Below, piece after piece: positions 46,876 through 55,507 of a stretch of DNA of 64,000 nt. The first letter of the stretch is position 1. The number at the start of each line of letters is the position of its first letter. Source of the DNA: Indolivaga macrotermitis (GTDB lineage Bacteria > Bacteroidota > Bacteroidia > Bacteroidales > Dysgonomonadaceae); the NCBI RefSeq assembly GCF_900128985.1, contig NZ_FQUC01000010.1, forward strand, positions 1-64,000, read 5' to 3'. A program made the position numbers and the translations under genes. The notes under the pieces were generated by a model that was not told the DNA's origin, made no database searches, and saw nothing but the letters and a program-made list of their open reading frames with translations.

Positions 46876-47640
46876 ATGAGAAAAGTATTTTTTAGTTTAG
46901 TTTTCCTATTAGTTTCAATATATAGCTTTGCGCAGTTTACCAGCGCAAGCTATATGTCGAACGGCTTTACATTGCCTTATCAGGTAATGTTTCCTCAAAA
47001 CTATGATGAGTCTAAAGCTTATCCGCTGGTAATCTTATTGCATGGTGCCGGAGAGCGGGGTAACGACAATGAGAAGCAGTTGACACATGGAAAACAATTC
47101 CTTATCGATAATTTCCAGTCAACTTATCCTGCTATTGTAATAGCGCCACAATGTCCTCTCGAAAGTTATTGGTCAAATGTTGAAAGACATCAGGTTGGAC
47201 GAAAAATGTCTATGACTTTCGGACTTACCGATCAACCGACAGCAGCTATGTCTACCTTGATGAACCTGATTCAAAACTGGGTTTCTTCGGGTTCTGTAAA
47301 TACCCGTCAGGTTTATATCGGCGGCCTTTCGATGGGAGGAATGGGTACACTTGAGTTATTATGGCGTATGCCTCAAACTTTCACCGCAGCTTTTGCTATT
47401 TGCGGGGGAAGTGATCTGGATAAGCTTCCGGTATATGCAAAACATACACCCTTGTGGTTATTCCATGGTGATGCGGATGTGGTTGTATCGGTCAATAATT
47501 CAAGGAATATTAATAAACGTCTGCTTGAACTGGGTGGTGAGGTTAAGTATACCGAATATCCGGGAGTTAACCATAATAGTTGGGAGAATGCATTTCAGGA
47601 AAAAGAACTTGCTTCGTGGTTATTTCAACATAAAAAATAA
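46876..47640 (+). CDS. Exported alpha/beta-hydrolase esterase
   Basis: 254 residues. A signal peptide ends SFAQ. Features are VILLHGAGERGND (oxyanion loop), GGLSMGGMGT (nucleophile Ser near 156), HGDADVVVSV (Asp) and YPGVNHNSWENAF (His). The build matches the phospholipase/carboxylesterase group often found with glycoside hydrolases, where it removes ester decorations. It is last in the GH3/TonB operon before a strong terminator, which supports a glycan role (inference). Confidence 0.85.
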   Translation: MRKVFFSLVFLLVSIYSFAQFTSASYMSNGFTLPYQVMFPQNYDESKAYPLVILLHGAGERGNDNEKQLTHGKQFLIDNFQSTYPAIVIAPQCPLESYWSNVERHQVGRKMSMTFGLTDQPTAAMSTLMNLIQNWVSSGSVNTRQVYIGGLSMGGMGTLELLWRMPQTFTAAFAICGGSDLDKLPVYAKHTPLWLFHGDADVVVSVNNSRNINKRLLELGGEVKYTEYPGVNHNSWENAFQEKELASWLFQHKK

Positions 47641-47677
47641 AACCCCTTAATTTTTCATCACTTTCAATTTAATTCTT

Positions 47678-47717
47678 ATCGCCTTGTCATTTGATTTTAT
47701 GACAGGGCGATATTTTT
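47678..47717 (+). terminator. Intrinsic terminator of the GH3/TonB/esterase operon
   Basis: ATCGCCTTGTCAT (47678-47690) pairs with ATGACAGGGCGAT (47699-47711), one mismatch, followed by TTTTT. Confidence 0.8.
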
Positions 47718-47809
47718 ATACTCTAAAAAAAAGATATTTTACTCCTGTTCTCATATGTTTTAGTTTTTCTTTGTATTATTGTAATGTGAACACTTATTTT
47801 TACCATGCC

Positions 47810-49738
47810 ATGAAAAAAAACATTTTAACCTTAGGATTAGTAGTGGTGTCCACTTTCTTATCCGCCCAAACAGTAAGCAGTCCCGATGGAATGCTGAAAG
47901 TAGAAATTAAAACGTCCGATAACAAGTTGTTTTACAATGTACGTTATCAGGATAAAGTCATGCTCGAAGATTCTCCACTAGGGCTTGAAACCAGTATCGG
48001 AGATTTTGCAAATACATTAGTACCTGTAAACTCAGTCCAAAATAAAATTGATGAAGAGTATATCTTGCCTCATGGTAAAGCCAGCCTTATACAATATCAG
48101 GCAAATCAGCTTATATGCAGTTATACTAATGGAGGTGTTGATACACTACAGGTTATATTCAATGTAAGTAACAATAATATAGCTCAATCTTATCGGGTAG
48201 CATCAAAGAATAAAGTCCGTTGTATTGTACTAAAAGAAAATACTGGGTTTAAATTACCTCAAACTGCAACAACATTTATTACTCCTCAGGCACCTTGGGG
48301 AAGTGGTTGGCAAGCGACAAAACCAAGTTATGAAGAAGAATATACAGTAGACGAACCGGTTGGAAGAAAATCTACTTACGGATTGGGATATACTTTTCCT
48401 GCCTTATTCCACCGAGGTAATGATGGTTGGGTTTTGATTTCTGAAACAGGGGTAACCAGTAATTATGTGGGAACTAAACTGAGTGAAGGTACAAGTGATG
48501 GATTATATATGATTTCATTTCCTGAAAAAGAAGAGAATGCAGGAATAGGAGAACAGGGAGTTTCGGCTGCATTACCATTGACTACCTCTTGGAAAACAAT
48601 TACAGTTGGCGAAACCTTAAAACCTATTGTAGAAACAACTATATCATATGATGTGGTAAAACCTGTAATAGAACCTACTCAGGTATATAAAGCGGGAAAA
48701 TCTTGCTGGAGCTGGCTTGTGTGGCAGGATAATAGTGTTAACTATGATGATCAGATTAAATTTATTGACCTTGCTTCGAAAATGAATATCGAGTATGTTC
48801 TGGTCGATGGTTGGTGGGATACACAAATAGGAAGGGATCGGATACCTTCATTAGTAGCTTATGCCCGGTCGAAGGGGGTTGGTATTATCCTCTGGTATAA
48901 TTCGAATGGCTCGTGGAACGACGCTCCTCAGACCCCTCAGGATAGAATGGATACAGCTCCGGCGCGTCAGCGTGAGATGGCCTGGCTGCAATCGATAGGA
49001 GTAAAGGGGATTAAAGTGGATTTCTTCGGTGGAGACAAGCAAGTTACTATGAGGCTATACGAAGATATACTTACCGATGCAAACCGTTGTGGTATCCATG
49101 TAAATTTTCATGGGGCGACTTTACCCCGTGGATGGGAAAAAATGTACCCCAACCATATGACGAGTGAAGCCGTATTAGGTTCCGAAAATATTATTTTCCA
49201 GCAGAAATACGCCGATATGGAGGCCTTTACAAGTACTATACTTCCTTTTACAAGAAACACAACAGCTGCAATGGACTTCGGACCTTTGTATCTGAATAAA
49301 ATATTGTCTAAGGATCAGAAAAAAGGATCGAAACGTGTAACAACGGATGCTTTTCAGTTGGCAACGGCTGTTATCTATCAGTCGGGAATACAACATTTAG
49401 GAATTACGCCTAATATATTAGATGAACAACCTGATTATGTTCTGGACTTTATTAAATATGTTCCGGCAACCTGGGACGAAACACGTTTCGTTGATGGATA
49501 TCCCGGTAAATATGTTGTAATGGCTCGCCGTACCGGTAATCAGTGGTATATAGCTGCTACCAATGCTGAAAAGTCGGCTAAGACTCTTAAATTATCTTTG
49601 CCATGGCTGGCAGGTAAGCAACTGAATATGATAAGTGACCGGCCGGATGGTTCTGCTGCCAATGAAAAAGTAGTGGTAGGAAAGGATGGTTCTGTTACTA
49701 TTAAGATGGAGTCGTCAGGTGGAGTTGTTCTGTTTTAA
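47810..49738 (+). CDS. GH97 glycoside hydrolase, probably retaining (alpha-galactosidase-type)
   Basis: 642 residues from ATG 47810, where the signal peptide begins (ends FLSAQ); an in-frame extension to 47684 is rejected. The N-terminal beta-domain has SSPDGMLKVEIKTSDNKLFY. The barrel has GKSCWSWLVWQ, YVLVDGWWD, GVGIILWYNSNG and GVKGIKVDFFGGDKQ, followed by HVNFHGATLPRGW and MTSEAV. In retaining GH97 members the nucleophile is an Asp in a KVDF-type motif, while inverting members use Glu elsewhere, so retention and alpha-galactosidase activity are inferred. It is outside the preceding operon. Confidence 0.88.
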   Translation: MKKNILTLGLVVVSTFLSAQTVSSPDGMLKVEIKTSDNKLFYNVRYQDKVMLEDSPLGLETSIGDFANTLVPVNSVQNKIDEEYILPHGKASLIQYQANQLICSYTNGGVDTLQVIFNVSNNNIAQSYRVASKNKVRCIVLKENTGFKLPQTATTFITPQAPWGSGWQATKPSYEEEYTVDEPVGRKSTYGLGYTFPALFHRGNDGWVLISETGVTSNYVGTKLSEGTSDGLYMISFPEKEENAGIGEQGVSAALPLTTSWKTITVGETLKPIVETTISYDVVKPVIEPTQVYKAGKSCWSWLVWQDNSVNYDDQIKFIDLASKMNIEYVLVDGWWDTQIGRDRIPSLVAYARSKGVGIILWYNSNGSWNDAPQTPQDRMDTAPARQREMAWLQSIGVKGIKVDFFGGDKQVTMRLYEDILTDANRCGIHVNFHGATLPRGWEKMYPNHMTSEAVLGSENIIFQQKYADMEAFTSTILPFTRNTTAAMDFGPLYLNKILSKDQKKGSKRVTTDAFQLATAVIYQSGIQHLGITPNILDEQPDYVLDFIKYVPATWDETRFVDGYPGKYVVMARRTGNQWYIAATNAEKSAKTLKLSLPWLAGKQLNMISDRPDGSAANEKVVVGKDGSVTIKMESSGGVVLF

Positions 49739-49801
49739 TTTTATACTGTCTCAAAAGTAGAATAAAAGTTTCTGGGTATACAGGCCCGAAGAAAAAGCAT
49801 A

Positions 49802-49842
49802 GAAAAAGGAGCTTGCCCGACTTTGGGAATAGCTCCTTTTTC
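49802..49842 (+). terminator. Intrinsic terminator of the GH97 gene
   Basis: GAAAAAGGAGCT and AGCTCCTTTTTC arms enclose a partly paired loop. Its loop and downstream arm overlap the promoter of the next gene. Confidence 0.75.
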
Positions 49843-49851
49843 TTATTTTTG
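49822..49851 (+). promoter_or_regulatory. Promoter of the Crp-family regulator
   Basis: TTTG (49822-49825), 18 bases, TATTTTTG (49844-49851). The two boxes lie inside and just after the terminator of the preceding gene. Confidence 0.55.
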
Positions 49852-49908
49852 TATTACCCGTCCTAAAATAAAATAGGTTGACACAAAAAAACTAATTAAT
49901 GAAAAGTT

Positions 49909-50493
49909 ATGTTCACTAAATTGAAAGCACACTTCAAGTCGAAAGTATCACTGACAGAAAATGAATTGGAGCTAATTGACAAATATTTTGAAGTTAGAGA
50001 TTTCAAAAAGAAAGATTTTCTATTAGAAAGTGGGAAAGCTTGTGATTTTATTGGATATATAGAAAAAGGAACAATCAGACATTTTCATATTAAGGATGGA
50101 GAAGAAAATACCTGTGACATATCTTTTAGCGGGCATTGGATTACAGATTTTCAAAGTTTTACCAACTGCTGCAATTCTGTAATGAATTTACAGGTATTGG
50201 AAGAAACTACAGTTTTCATTATTTATAAAGAAAATCTGTATAAACTATATAAAGAGTGTAACAAGTATGAAACATTTGGGCGATTAATGGCTGAGCAGGT
50301 TGCACAAAGGGCAACAGAGATAGCGATGTCGTTATCTTCTGATAAACCTGAGGAAAGGTTTCAAAAGTTGATTAAAACGCAACCTGAATTATTTCAGCGT
50401 ATATCACAAAAATATATTGCGAACCTTTTGGGTATAAAGCCCGAGAGTTTAAGTAGAATTAGGAAAAGAATATTAAGTAATTCAAAACCTTAA
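49909..50493 (+). CDS. Crp/Fnr-family transcriptional regulator
   Basis: 194 residues. Residues about 20-120 form the cyclic-nucleotide-binding-like barrel (KKKDFLLESGKACDFIGYIEKG), lacking the classical cAMP-binding RxS motif. Residues about 150-190 form the helix-turn-helix (ISQKYIANLLGIKPESLSRIRKRI). Such short Crp relatives in Bacteroidetes often act as local activators with unknown ligands. It is followed by a gene of unknown function with a Crp-like palindrome between them. Confidence 0.88.
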   Translation: MFTKLKAHFKSKVSLTENELELIDKYFEVRDFKKKDFLLESGKACDFIGYIEKGTIRHFHIKDGEENTCDISFSGHWITDFQSFTNCCNSVMNLQVLEETTVFIIYKENLYKLYKECNKYETFGRLMAEQVAQRATEIAMSLSSDKPEERFQKLIKTQPELFQRISQKYIANLLGIKPESLSRIRKRILSNSKP

Positions 50494-50535
50494 CTTAAGT
50501 CATCGCTTCGTAGTCAACCTGATGTATAATTTTAC

Positions 50536-50553
50536 CTCTGAAAATAATCAGAG
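50536..50553. promoter_or_regulatory. Crp-like palindrome CTCTGA-N6-TCAGAG
   Basis: A perfect inverted repeat with six-base centre, the same geometry as TGTGA-N6-TCACA. It ends five bases before the start codon at 50559. It could be bound by the adjacent Crp-family protein as DNA or act as an RNA hairpin at the start site; which is not decidable here. Confidence 0.5.
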
Positions 50554-50558
50554 ATAAA

Positions 50559-51293
50559 ATGGACACTTCAATCTTACAAATTCAAAAATTGGATATATCG
50601 ATAATCAAAACTTTTGAGCATCAGCTAGAGGATGTAATGGAAATTATTGATAAAGAGCAATTAAAAGCCAAACTAAAAGAGGTTGAGAAAGACTATTCAA
50701 CGAAAGCTAGTGAAATCAATACAGTAAGGAAAGGCATTATCTATCATGAAACAGCTCTTAACTTGTCTTTCTTCTCGAATACTGAATATAAAGGATATGC
50801 GAAAAAGAGTTTTGATATTTTGAGTATGCTTTATAATTCATCGACAACAACCAGAGAGCTTTTACCATTTATATCATCTTATCAGGCTTCTGCATTAGCA
50901 TTAATGGCTTCCGAGACAAACAACCTGATTAAATTATTTCAATCATTCTCATTATTTGACGATGCTGTCAGGAAATACGCTGATATCAGCTATTTACCTG
51001 AGTTTATGAGAGGGAGTGTAGCAGAAAATATTCCCAAAATATTCTTTTGGCTTCATAAATACGGTAAAATTGATTTTCAGTCAATAATCGATAAATATAA
51101 TTTAAACAACGATTATGCTAATCGGAAAATTATGAGTTTTACTTACTGGGCTTGGGCAAAACAACGACAAGATAAGAGATATGTAACACAAGCTAAAGAG
51201 TATCTTGAACGTGCCATTACATTAGATCCCAATTATCAGGCAGGGAGGCAAAGGAGCGAACAGCTTCTAAAAATGTTTAGAGAGAAATACTAG
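50559..51293 (+). CDS. Helical protein of unknown function, partner of the Crp regulator
   Basis: 244 residues. I recognise no family. It is mainly helical with a Lys/Glu-rich segment at about 30-55 (DKEQLKAKLKEVEKDYSTK), and a C-terminal TPR-like helix pair (YVTQAKEYLERAITLDPNYQAG). No signal peptide or membrane span. Its start codon lies right after the Crp-like palindrome, and it follows the Crp gene by 65 bases, so regulation by that protein is plausible. Confidence 0.6.
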   Translation: MDTSILQIQKLDISIIKTFEHQLEDVMEIIDKEQLKAKLKEVEKDYSTKASEINTVRKGIIYHETALNLSFFSNTEYKGYAKKSFDILSMLYNSSTTTRELLPFISSYQASALALMASETNNLIKLFQSFSLFDDAVRKYADISYLPEFMRGSVAENIPKIFFWLHKYGKIDFQSIIDKYNLNNDYANRKIMSFTYWAWAKQRQDKRYVTQAKEYLERAITLDPNYQAGRQRSEQLLKMFREKY

Positions 51294-51338
51294 GTTAGTT
51301 TCATGCATCCAATACTTCTTCTTAAAAGATTTAGTTCC

Positions 51339-52046
51339 TTACTTTTTATTTTTTTTGGTCTGTTCTTTTGTCAGGTTCTGGATATCTTTTAGGGAGAACT
51401 CTCCTAAGAATCGTATTACACTAACTTCCGATCCGTCTTCGGTCAGCATTAGTAATTCCGATTTCTTATCGTTAGAGTTTTTCTTCAGATAGAAAGCTGT
51501 TTTGGAATCCTCATCTTTTACCAACATTAATGTCTCATAGTTGCCCGATCTTACAAGCCTGTCGGTAGTTGCCCGCAATGTATTGGATGCGCTACGCCCT
51601 TCGGCAGAATATACTTGCAAGGTTTCCAGTTTACCGGCTATCTTTCCGATATTTACTCCGGGCATATCCATATTATTCATCATTCCCAGCATCGACTTTG
51701 TTATATAAACCACCTCTATCCCTTTAGTATTTGCCAGATCGTGGAAAACATCCCTGTTTTGATTGGAAGATGAAGCTTTACTCTGGTTATCTTTCTGGTC
51801 GCCTATGTTATACGAGTAACTGTAGTAGTTTTCGTCTGTATCCAGATTTAATGTTATCAAACCGTCTATATTCAATCCCTCTAATTCGGCTTGTAGGCCT
51901 GCCATATCCTCCTTTAGGCCTTCCAGTCCCAAAGCGACTTCTTCTGATATTTTACTTAAGTTTACGTCTATCTTTACTTTATTCTGAGCATATTGGGGCG
52001 AGATTCCCAATACGAGTAAGACTAATATAACCACCCACTTTTTCAT
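51339..52046 (-). CDS. DUF4252 protein 1 (exported)
   Basis: 235 residues. A signal peptide ends QYAQ. A beta-alpha region with LEGLKEDMAGLQAELEGLN precedes a DUF4252-like part (KGIEVVYITKSMLGMM, RSGNYETLMLVKDEDSKTAFY, SEVSVIRFLGEFSLKDIQNLT). Function unknown in the family. Its start overlaps the anti-sigma-like gene stop by four bases, so it is the last gene of the sigma operon. A second, shorter DUF4252 gene sits at the other end of the same cluster. Confidence 0.75.
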   Translation of the reverse strand: MKKWVVILVLLVLGISPQYAQNKVKIDVNLSKISEEVALGLEGLKEDMAGLQAELEGLNIDGLITLNLDTDENYYSYSYNIGDQKDNQSKASSSNQNRDVFHDLANTKGIEVVYITKSMLGMMNNMDMPGVNIGKIAGKLETLQVYSAEGRSASNTLRATTDRLVRSGNYETLMLVKDEDSKTAFYLKKNSNDKKSELLMLTEDGSEVSVIRFLGEFSLKDIQNLTKEQTKKNKK

Positions 52047-52588
52047 AACCGTATATTATTTTTATTCATTACCTTATTTACTCTGTCAACATTATCTTGT
52101 ATGGATTCTACTTGCTGAAGCCCTTTGTTTAATTTGTTGGAGACCAGTAGCATTACTTTCTGAGTTTCACGATAAGCATCTTCCGGATCGGAATAAGTAT
52201 CTACAACTGCGTACTCCTGATGTTGCCCCATTCCTTTGTAGAGGAATATTCCGGCGGTTATCATGATAGCAATACAGGCGGCAATGCCTGATACCCATTT
52301 CCAATGTATATGTATTGATTTGCGGATAGGGCGAGATGTGCGATTCTCTTCTTTATCAAGCTTATCAACTAAAGAGATTAGTCTGCTTTCGAGATGATAA
52401 GGAGCTTCTTCGTTTTTCCTGCTATAGATTTCCATGAACATTTTCTGCTCTATATCCATCCAGTCGGGTACATTCTCCGATTTAAAAAAATCCAGTAGAA
52501 TTTTTTCTTCGTCGAGGGTAGTAGTACCTCCATAAAACGAAGTGATAAGTTCCTCTATATGTTTAATATCTATATTCTTCATGTCCAT
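52043..52588 (-). CDS. Single-span membrane protein, probable anti-sigma factor
   Basis: 181 residues. The N-terminal half is cytoplasmic and helical, with a start resembling small anti-sigma domains (HIEELITSFYGGTTTLDEEKILLDFF). One membrane span is at about 95-115 (WVSGIAACIAIMITAGIFLY), followed by a periplasmic helical tail (QQVESIQDNVDRVNKVM). It overlaps the sigma gene by 26 bases and the DUF4252 gene by four, the coupling expected of a sigma/anti-sigma pair. Assignment rests on context and topology. Confidence 0.7.
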   Translation of the reverse strand: MDMKNIDIKHIEELITSFYGGTTTLDEEKILLDFFKSENVPDWMDIEQKMFMEIYSRKNEEAPYHLESRLISLVDKLDKEENRTSRPIRKSIHIHWKWVSGIAACIAIMITAGIFLYKGMGQHQEYAVVDTYSDPEDAYRETQKVMLLVSNKLNKGLQQVESIQDNVDRVNKVMNKNNIRL

Positions 52589-53078
52589 ATTGACTATAAA
52601 ACAGTTCTTTTATTTTTTTTCTGGCTCTTGATAACAGTACCCTGACATTAACGCTGGTCAGTCCCATTATCTCCTCTATTTCTTCAGACGAGCAATCGTC
52701 AAAGTGCCTTAACCTTATTACTTGTTGTTGCTGTTCAGGCAATTGTTTCATTATATTTTCAATATAATTTATTTCTTCTTTATGCTCGATGTCCGAAACC
52801 GTCTCTAACTGGTCGGCCAACTGCAAACCTTCGGATGATTGTGACGGATGCCGGGCTTTCGAGCGAAGAAAATCGAGACACAAATTTTTTAAAATTGTAA
52901 CACAATATGATTCTGCATTATCGACCAGAGCAAGTTCGTCCCTTTTGTTCCACATTTTGATATACGCCTCCTGCACAAGATCTTCGGCATCACATACGTC
53001 TTCTACAAGGCGGTATGCTACTCTGAACATCTTCTGATGATAGGGTATATATTTTTCTTTAAATGCAGATGAATCCAT
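52563..53078 (-). CDS. ECF-type RNA polymerase sigma factor
   Basis: 171 residues. Region 2 has YHQKMFRVAYRLVEDVCDAEDLVQEAYIKMW, with the DAEDLVQE core. Region 4 has LPEQQQQVIRLRHFDDCSSEEIEEIMGLT and SVNVRVLLSRARKKIKE. It redirects RNA polymerase to a small regulon, probably including its own operon. Anti-sigma-like and DUF4252 genes follow, so the signal is probably envelope-related (inference). Confidence 0.93.
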   Translation of the reverse strand: MDSSAFKEKYIPYHQKMFRVAYRLVEDVCDAEDLVQEAYIKMWNKRDELALVDNAESYCVTILKNLCLDFLRSKARHPSQSSEGLQLADQLETVSDIEHKEEINYIENIMKQLPEQQQQVIRLRHFDDCSSEEIEEIMGLTSVNVRVLLSRARKKIKELFYSQYGHEEYRY

Positions 53079-53191
53079 CCGGGAACTGAACTTCTTTTTT
53101 GATTAAGTAAAAGTAAGTATTAATGATATGTTTTCATGAATAACTATCAGTTATATTTATACTTACCCGAGCAATAAAAAGGCCTGATACC

Positions 53192-53680
53192 TTATTTCTT
53201 CTTCTTTTTTACACCATATTCCTTCGTCAGGTCAGCTAAATCGTCAAACGAAAACTTGCCGTTTAGTTTTACTATGGATGGTTCTTTGCCTCCTGCCGAT
53301 ACAATATATAATTCGCGAATTTTCTTCTTCTTGGTTTTAGATAGAATATAGACGTCGTCTTTATCGTCTTTTACTCTCATCAGCAGGTCATAATCGCCCA
53401 TCTTCATATTAGACACATCATTTGCAAATCTTTTTTTGTCACCGGATGTGCAATCGCTTAAATCCAATACCTGAACCGAACTTACCTTTCGGAAAACTTT
53501 CGATTCACTATCGTTTGTCGAAACCATTTTCATCATCGAAAATAAGAATTTGCGCAATTTTACATTTTCGGCTTTCGGCACTTTCGAATAACAGGTCATC
53601 AACTCATCTACATTATGGGCTGAGGCTGAAAACCCCAACAACATAAAAAAGCAAATATATACTATTGATTTCTTTCCCAT
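53192..53680 (-). CDS. DUF4252 protein 2 (exported)
   Basis: 162 residues. A signal peptide ends ASAHN. The body has LFSMMKMVSTNDSESKVFRKVSSVQVLDLSDC and MKMGDYDLLMRVKDDKDDVYILSKTKKKKIRELYIVSAGG, closely parallel to the second half of the DUF4252 protein at 51339. A shared ending (KLNGKFSFDDLADLTKEYG) confirms the relationship. It lies 113 bases upstream of the sigma gene on the same strand. A degenerate short palindrome abuts its stop. Function unknown. Confidence 0.75.
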   Translation of the reverse strand: MGKKSIVYICFFMLLGFSASAHNVDELMTCYSKVPKAENVKLRKFLFSMMKMVSTNDSESKVFRKVSSVQVLDLSDCTSGDKKRFANDVSNMKMGDYDLLMRVKDDKDDVYILSKTKKKKIRELYIVSAGGKEPSIVKLNGKFSFDDLADLTKEYGVKKKKK

Positions 53681-53834
53681 TGTATGTTCTTTTCTTGTAA
53701 GACGAAATATGAAAGGCAGATGTTACAGAGTTTTATATTTTTTGATAATCTTTTTTTATCTTTGTGTGCATCAAGGTTCAGAAACTGCCTGAAGTTATCG
53801 GTAACTGTCTTTACTTTAATATAAAACAAAATCC

Positions 53835-55352
53835 ATGACCGAAAAAATCATTATTCTTGATTTTGGTTCACAAACCACTCAATTGATTGCCAGACGCATC
53901 CGCGAATTGAATACCTACTGCGAAATAGTTCCCTACAACAAGTTCCCCCAAGATGATACTACTGTAAAAGGAGTAATCCTTTCGGGTAGCCCGTTTTCAG
54001 TAAACGACAAGGATGCATTTTATACAGACCTGAATGATATCCGTAAAAAATATCCACTTTTGGGAATATGCTATGGTGCCCAGCTTTTGGCTCATACCTC
54101 TAATGGTAAAGTTGAAAAAGGAGATTCACGTGAATATGGACGTGCACATCTGGTTACGATAAATAACGATCTATTATTTGACGGAATCAAAGAAGGTTCG
54201 CAGGTATGGATGTCACACGGTGATACTATTACTGTATTGCCTGCCGATTTTAAAATTATAGCCAGTACGGAAGATGTACAGGCGGCTGCTTATAAAATAG
54301 ACGGAGAACAAACATGGGGTGTACAGTTTCATCCTGAGGTGTACCATTCAACAGATGGAACCAGAATTCTTAGCAATTTTCTGAATATTTGCGGATGTAA
54401 AAAGGACTGGACTCCGGCATCGTTTGTAGAGTCTACTGTGGCTGAATTAAAGGCGCAACTGGGTGATGACAAAGTCATACTGGCATTGTCCGGAGGTGTT
54501 GATTCTTCCGTAACGGCCGTGCTTCTGAATCAGGCAATAGGCAAAAACCTGACGTGTGTCTTTGTTGATCACGGCCTATTGCGTAAAGGAGAATTCGAAA
54601 GAGTGTTGAAAGATTATGAGCACCTTGGACTAAATGTAATCGGTGTAGATGCTAAAGAACGTTTTTATAAGGCTTTAGCCGGCGTTAGTGATCCTGAACA
54701 AAAGAGAAAGATTATAGGTAAAGGTTTCATCGATGTATTCGATGAGGAAGCCCACAAACTGAAAGATATTAAATGGCTCGGACAGGGTACTATTTATCCT
54801 GATATTATTGAGTCTCTTTCCATTACCGGAACTGTGATAAAATCGCACCATAATGTGGGAGGATTACCCGAAAAAATGAATCTGAAGTTAGTAGAACCTC
54901 TCCGTTTATTATTCAAGGACGAAGTTCGCCGTGTAGGGTTGGAGATGAATATGATGGAGCACCTGATCAAACGTCATCCTTTCCCCGGGCCGGGATTAGG
55001 TATCCGTGTTCTTGGTGATATTACTCCCGAGAAAGTGGAGATATTGCAAAATGCCGATGATATATACATGCGTATGCTGAATGAATATCATCTGTACGAT
55101 CAGGTATGGCAAGCCGGGGCTATTTTACTTCCTGTAAAATCGGTTGGAGTAATGGGTGATGAACGTACATACGAATTCACTATAGCTTTACGTGCGGTAA
55201 CGTCTACGGATGCAATGACTGCCGACTGGGCACATCTTCCTTACGAATTTTTAGCTAAGGTATCGAATGAGATTATCAATAAGGTAAAAGGGGTAAACCG
55301 GGTAGTTTATGATATATCGTCTAAACCACCGGCAACCATAGAGTGGGAATGA
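53835..55352 (+). CDS. guaA: GMP synthase (glutamine-hydrolysing)
   Basis: 505 residues. The glutamine amidotransferase has the nucleophile Cys in [11 protein letters not shown] near 77, and His/Glu in FHPEVYHS. The ATP pyrophosphatase P-loop is [14 protein letters not shown] near 218. The dimerisation domain ends [17 protein letters not shown]. It converts XMP to GMP. An exact -7 element (TATCTTTG, 53757-53764) lies about 70 bases upstream. A terminator follows. Confidence 0.96.
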   Translation: MTEKIIILDFGSQTTQLIARRIRELNTYCEIVPYNKFPQDDTTVKGVILSGSPFSVNDKDAFYTDLNDIRKKYPLLGICYGAQLLAHTSNGKVEKGDSREYGRAHLVTINNDLLFDGIKEGSQVWMSHGDTITVLPADFKIIASTEDVQAAAYKIDGEQTWGVQFHPEVYHSTDGTRILSNFLNICGCKKDWTPASFVESTVAELKAQLGDDKVILALSGGVDSSVTAVLLNQAIGKNLTCVFVDHGLLRKGEFERVLKDYEHLGLNVIGVDAKERFYKALAGVSDPEQKRKIIGKGFIDVFDEEAHKLKDIKWLGQGTIYPDIIESLSITGTVIKSHHNVGGLPEKMNLKLVEPLRLLFKDEVRRVGLEMNMMEHLIKRHPFPGPGLGIRVLGDITPEKVEILQNADDIYMRMLNEYHLYDQVWQAGAILLPVKSVGVMGDERTYEFTIALRAVTSTDAMTADWAHLPYEFLAKVSNEIINKVKGVNRVVYDISSKPPATIEWE

Positions 55353-55373
55353 TAAAATAGCAAGTTATATTTT

Positions 55374-55408
55374 TCGCCTTGAATGTATTTTCAAGGCGAT
55401 TTTTTTTA
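55374..55408 (+). terminator. Intrinsic terminator of guaA
   Basis: CGCCTTGA (55375-55382) and TCAAGGCG (55391-55398) followed by a run of T. Confidence 0.85.
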
Positions 55409-55507
55409 TACGGAAGTTAATATCCGGAATCGATTATGCAGAGAACATGAAGTAAGATTCTCTAAACGATGTATTTTTTGTAACTTTGTGCCTCCAAATC
55501 CATATGT

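Noticed and set aside
49741-49790. Sequence ACTGTCTCAAAAG resembling an insertion-sequence end
   Set aside because: No matching second end, target duplication or transposase remnant is visible nearby, so it is not called as a mobile element.
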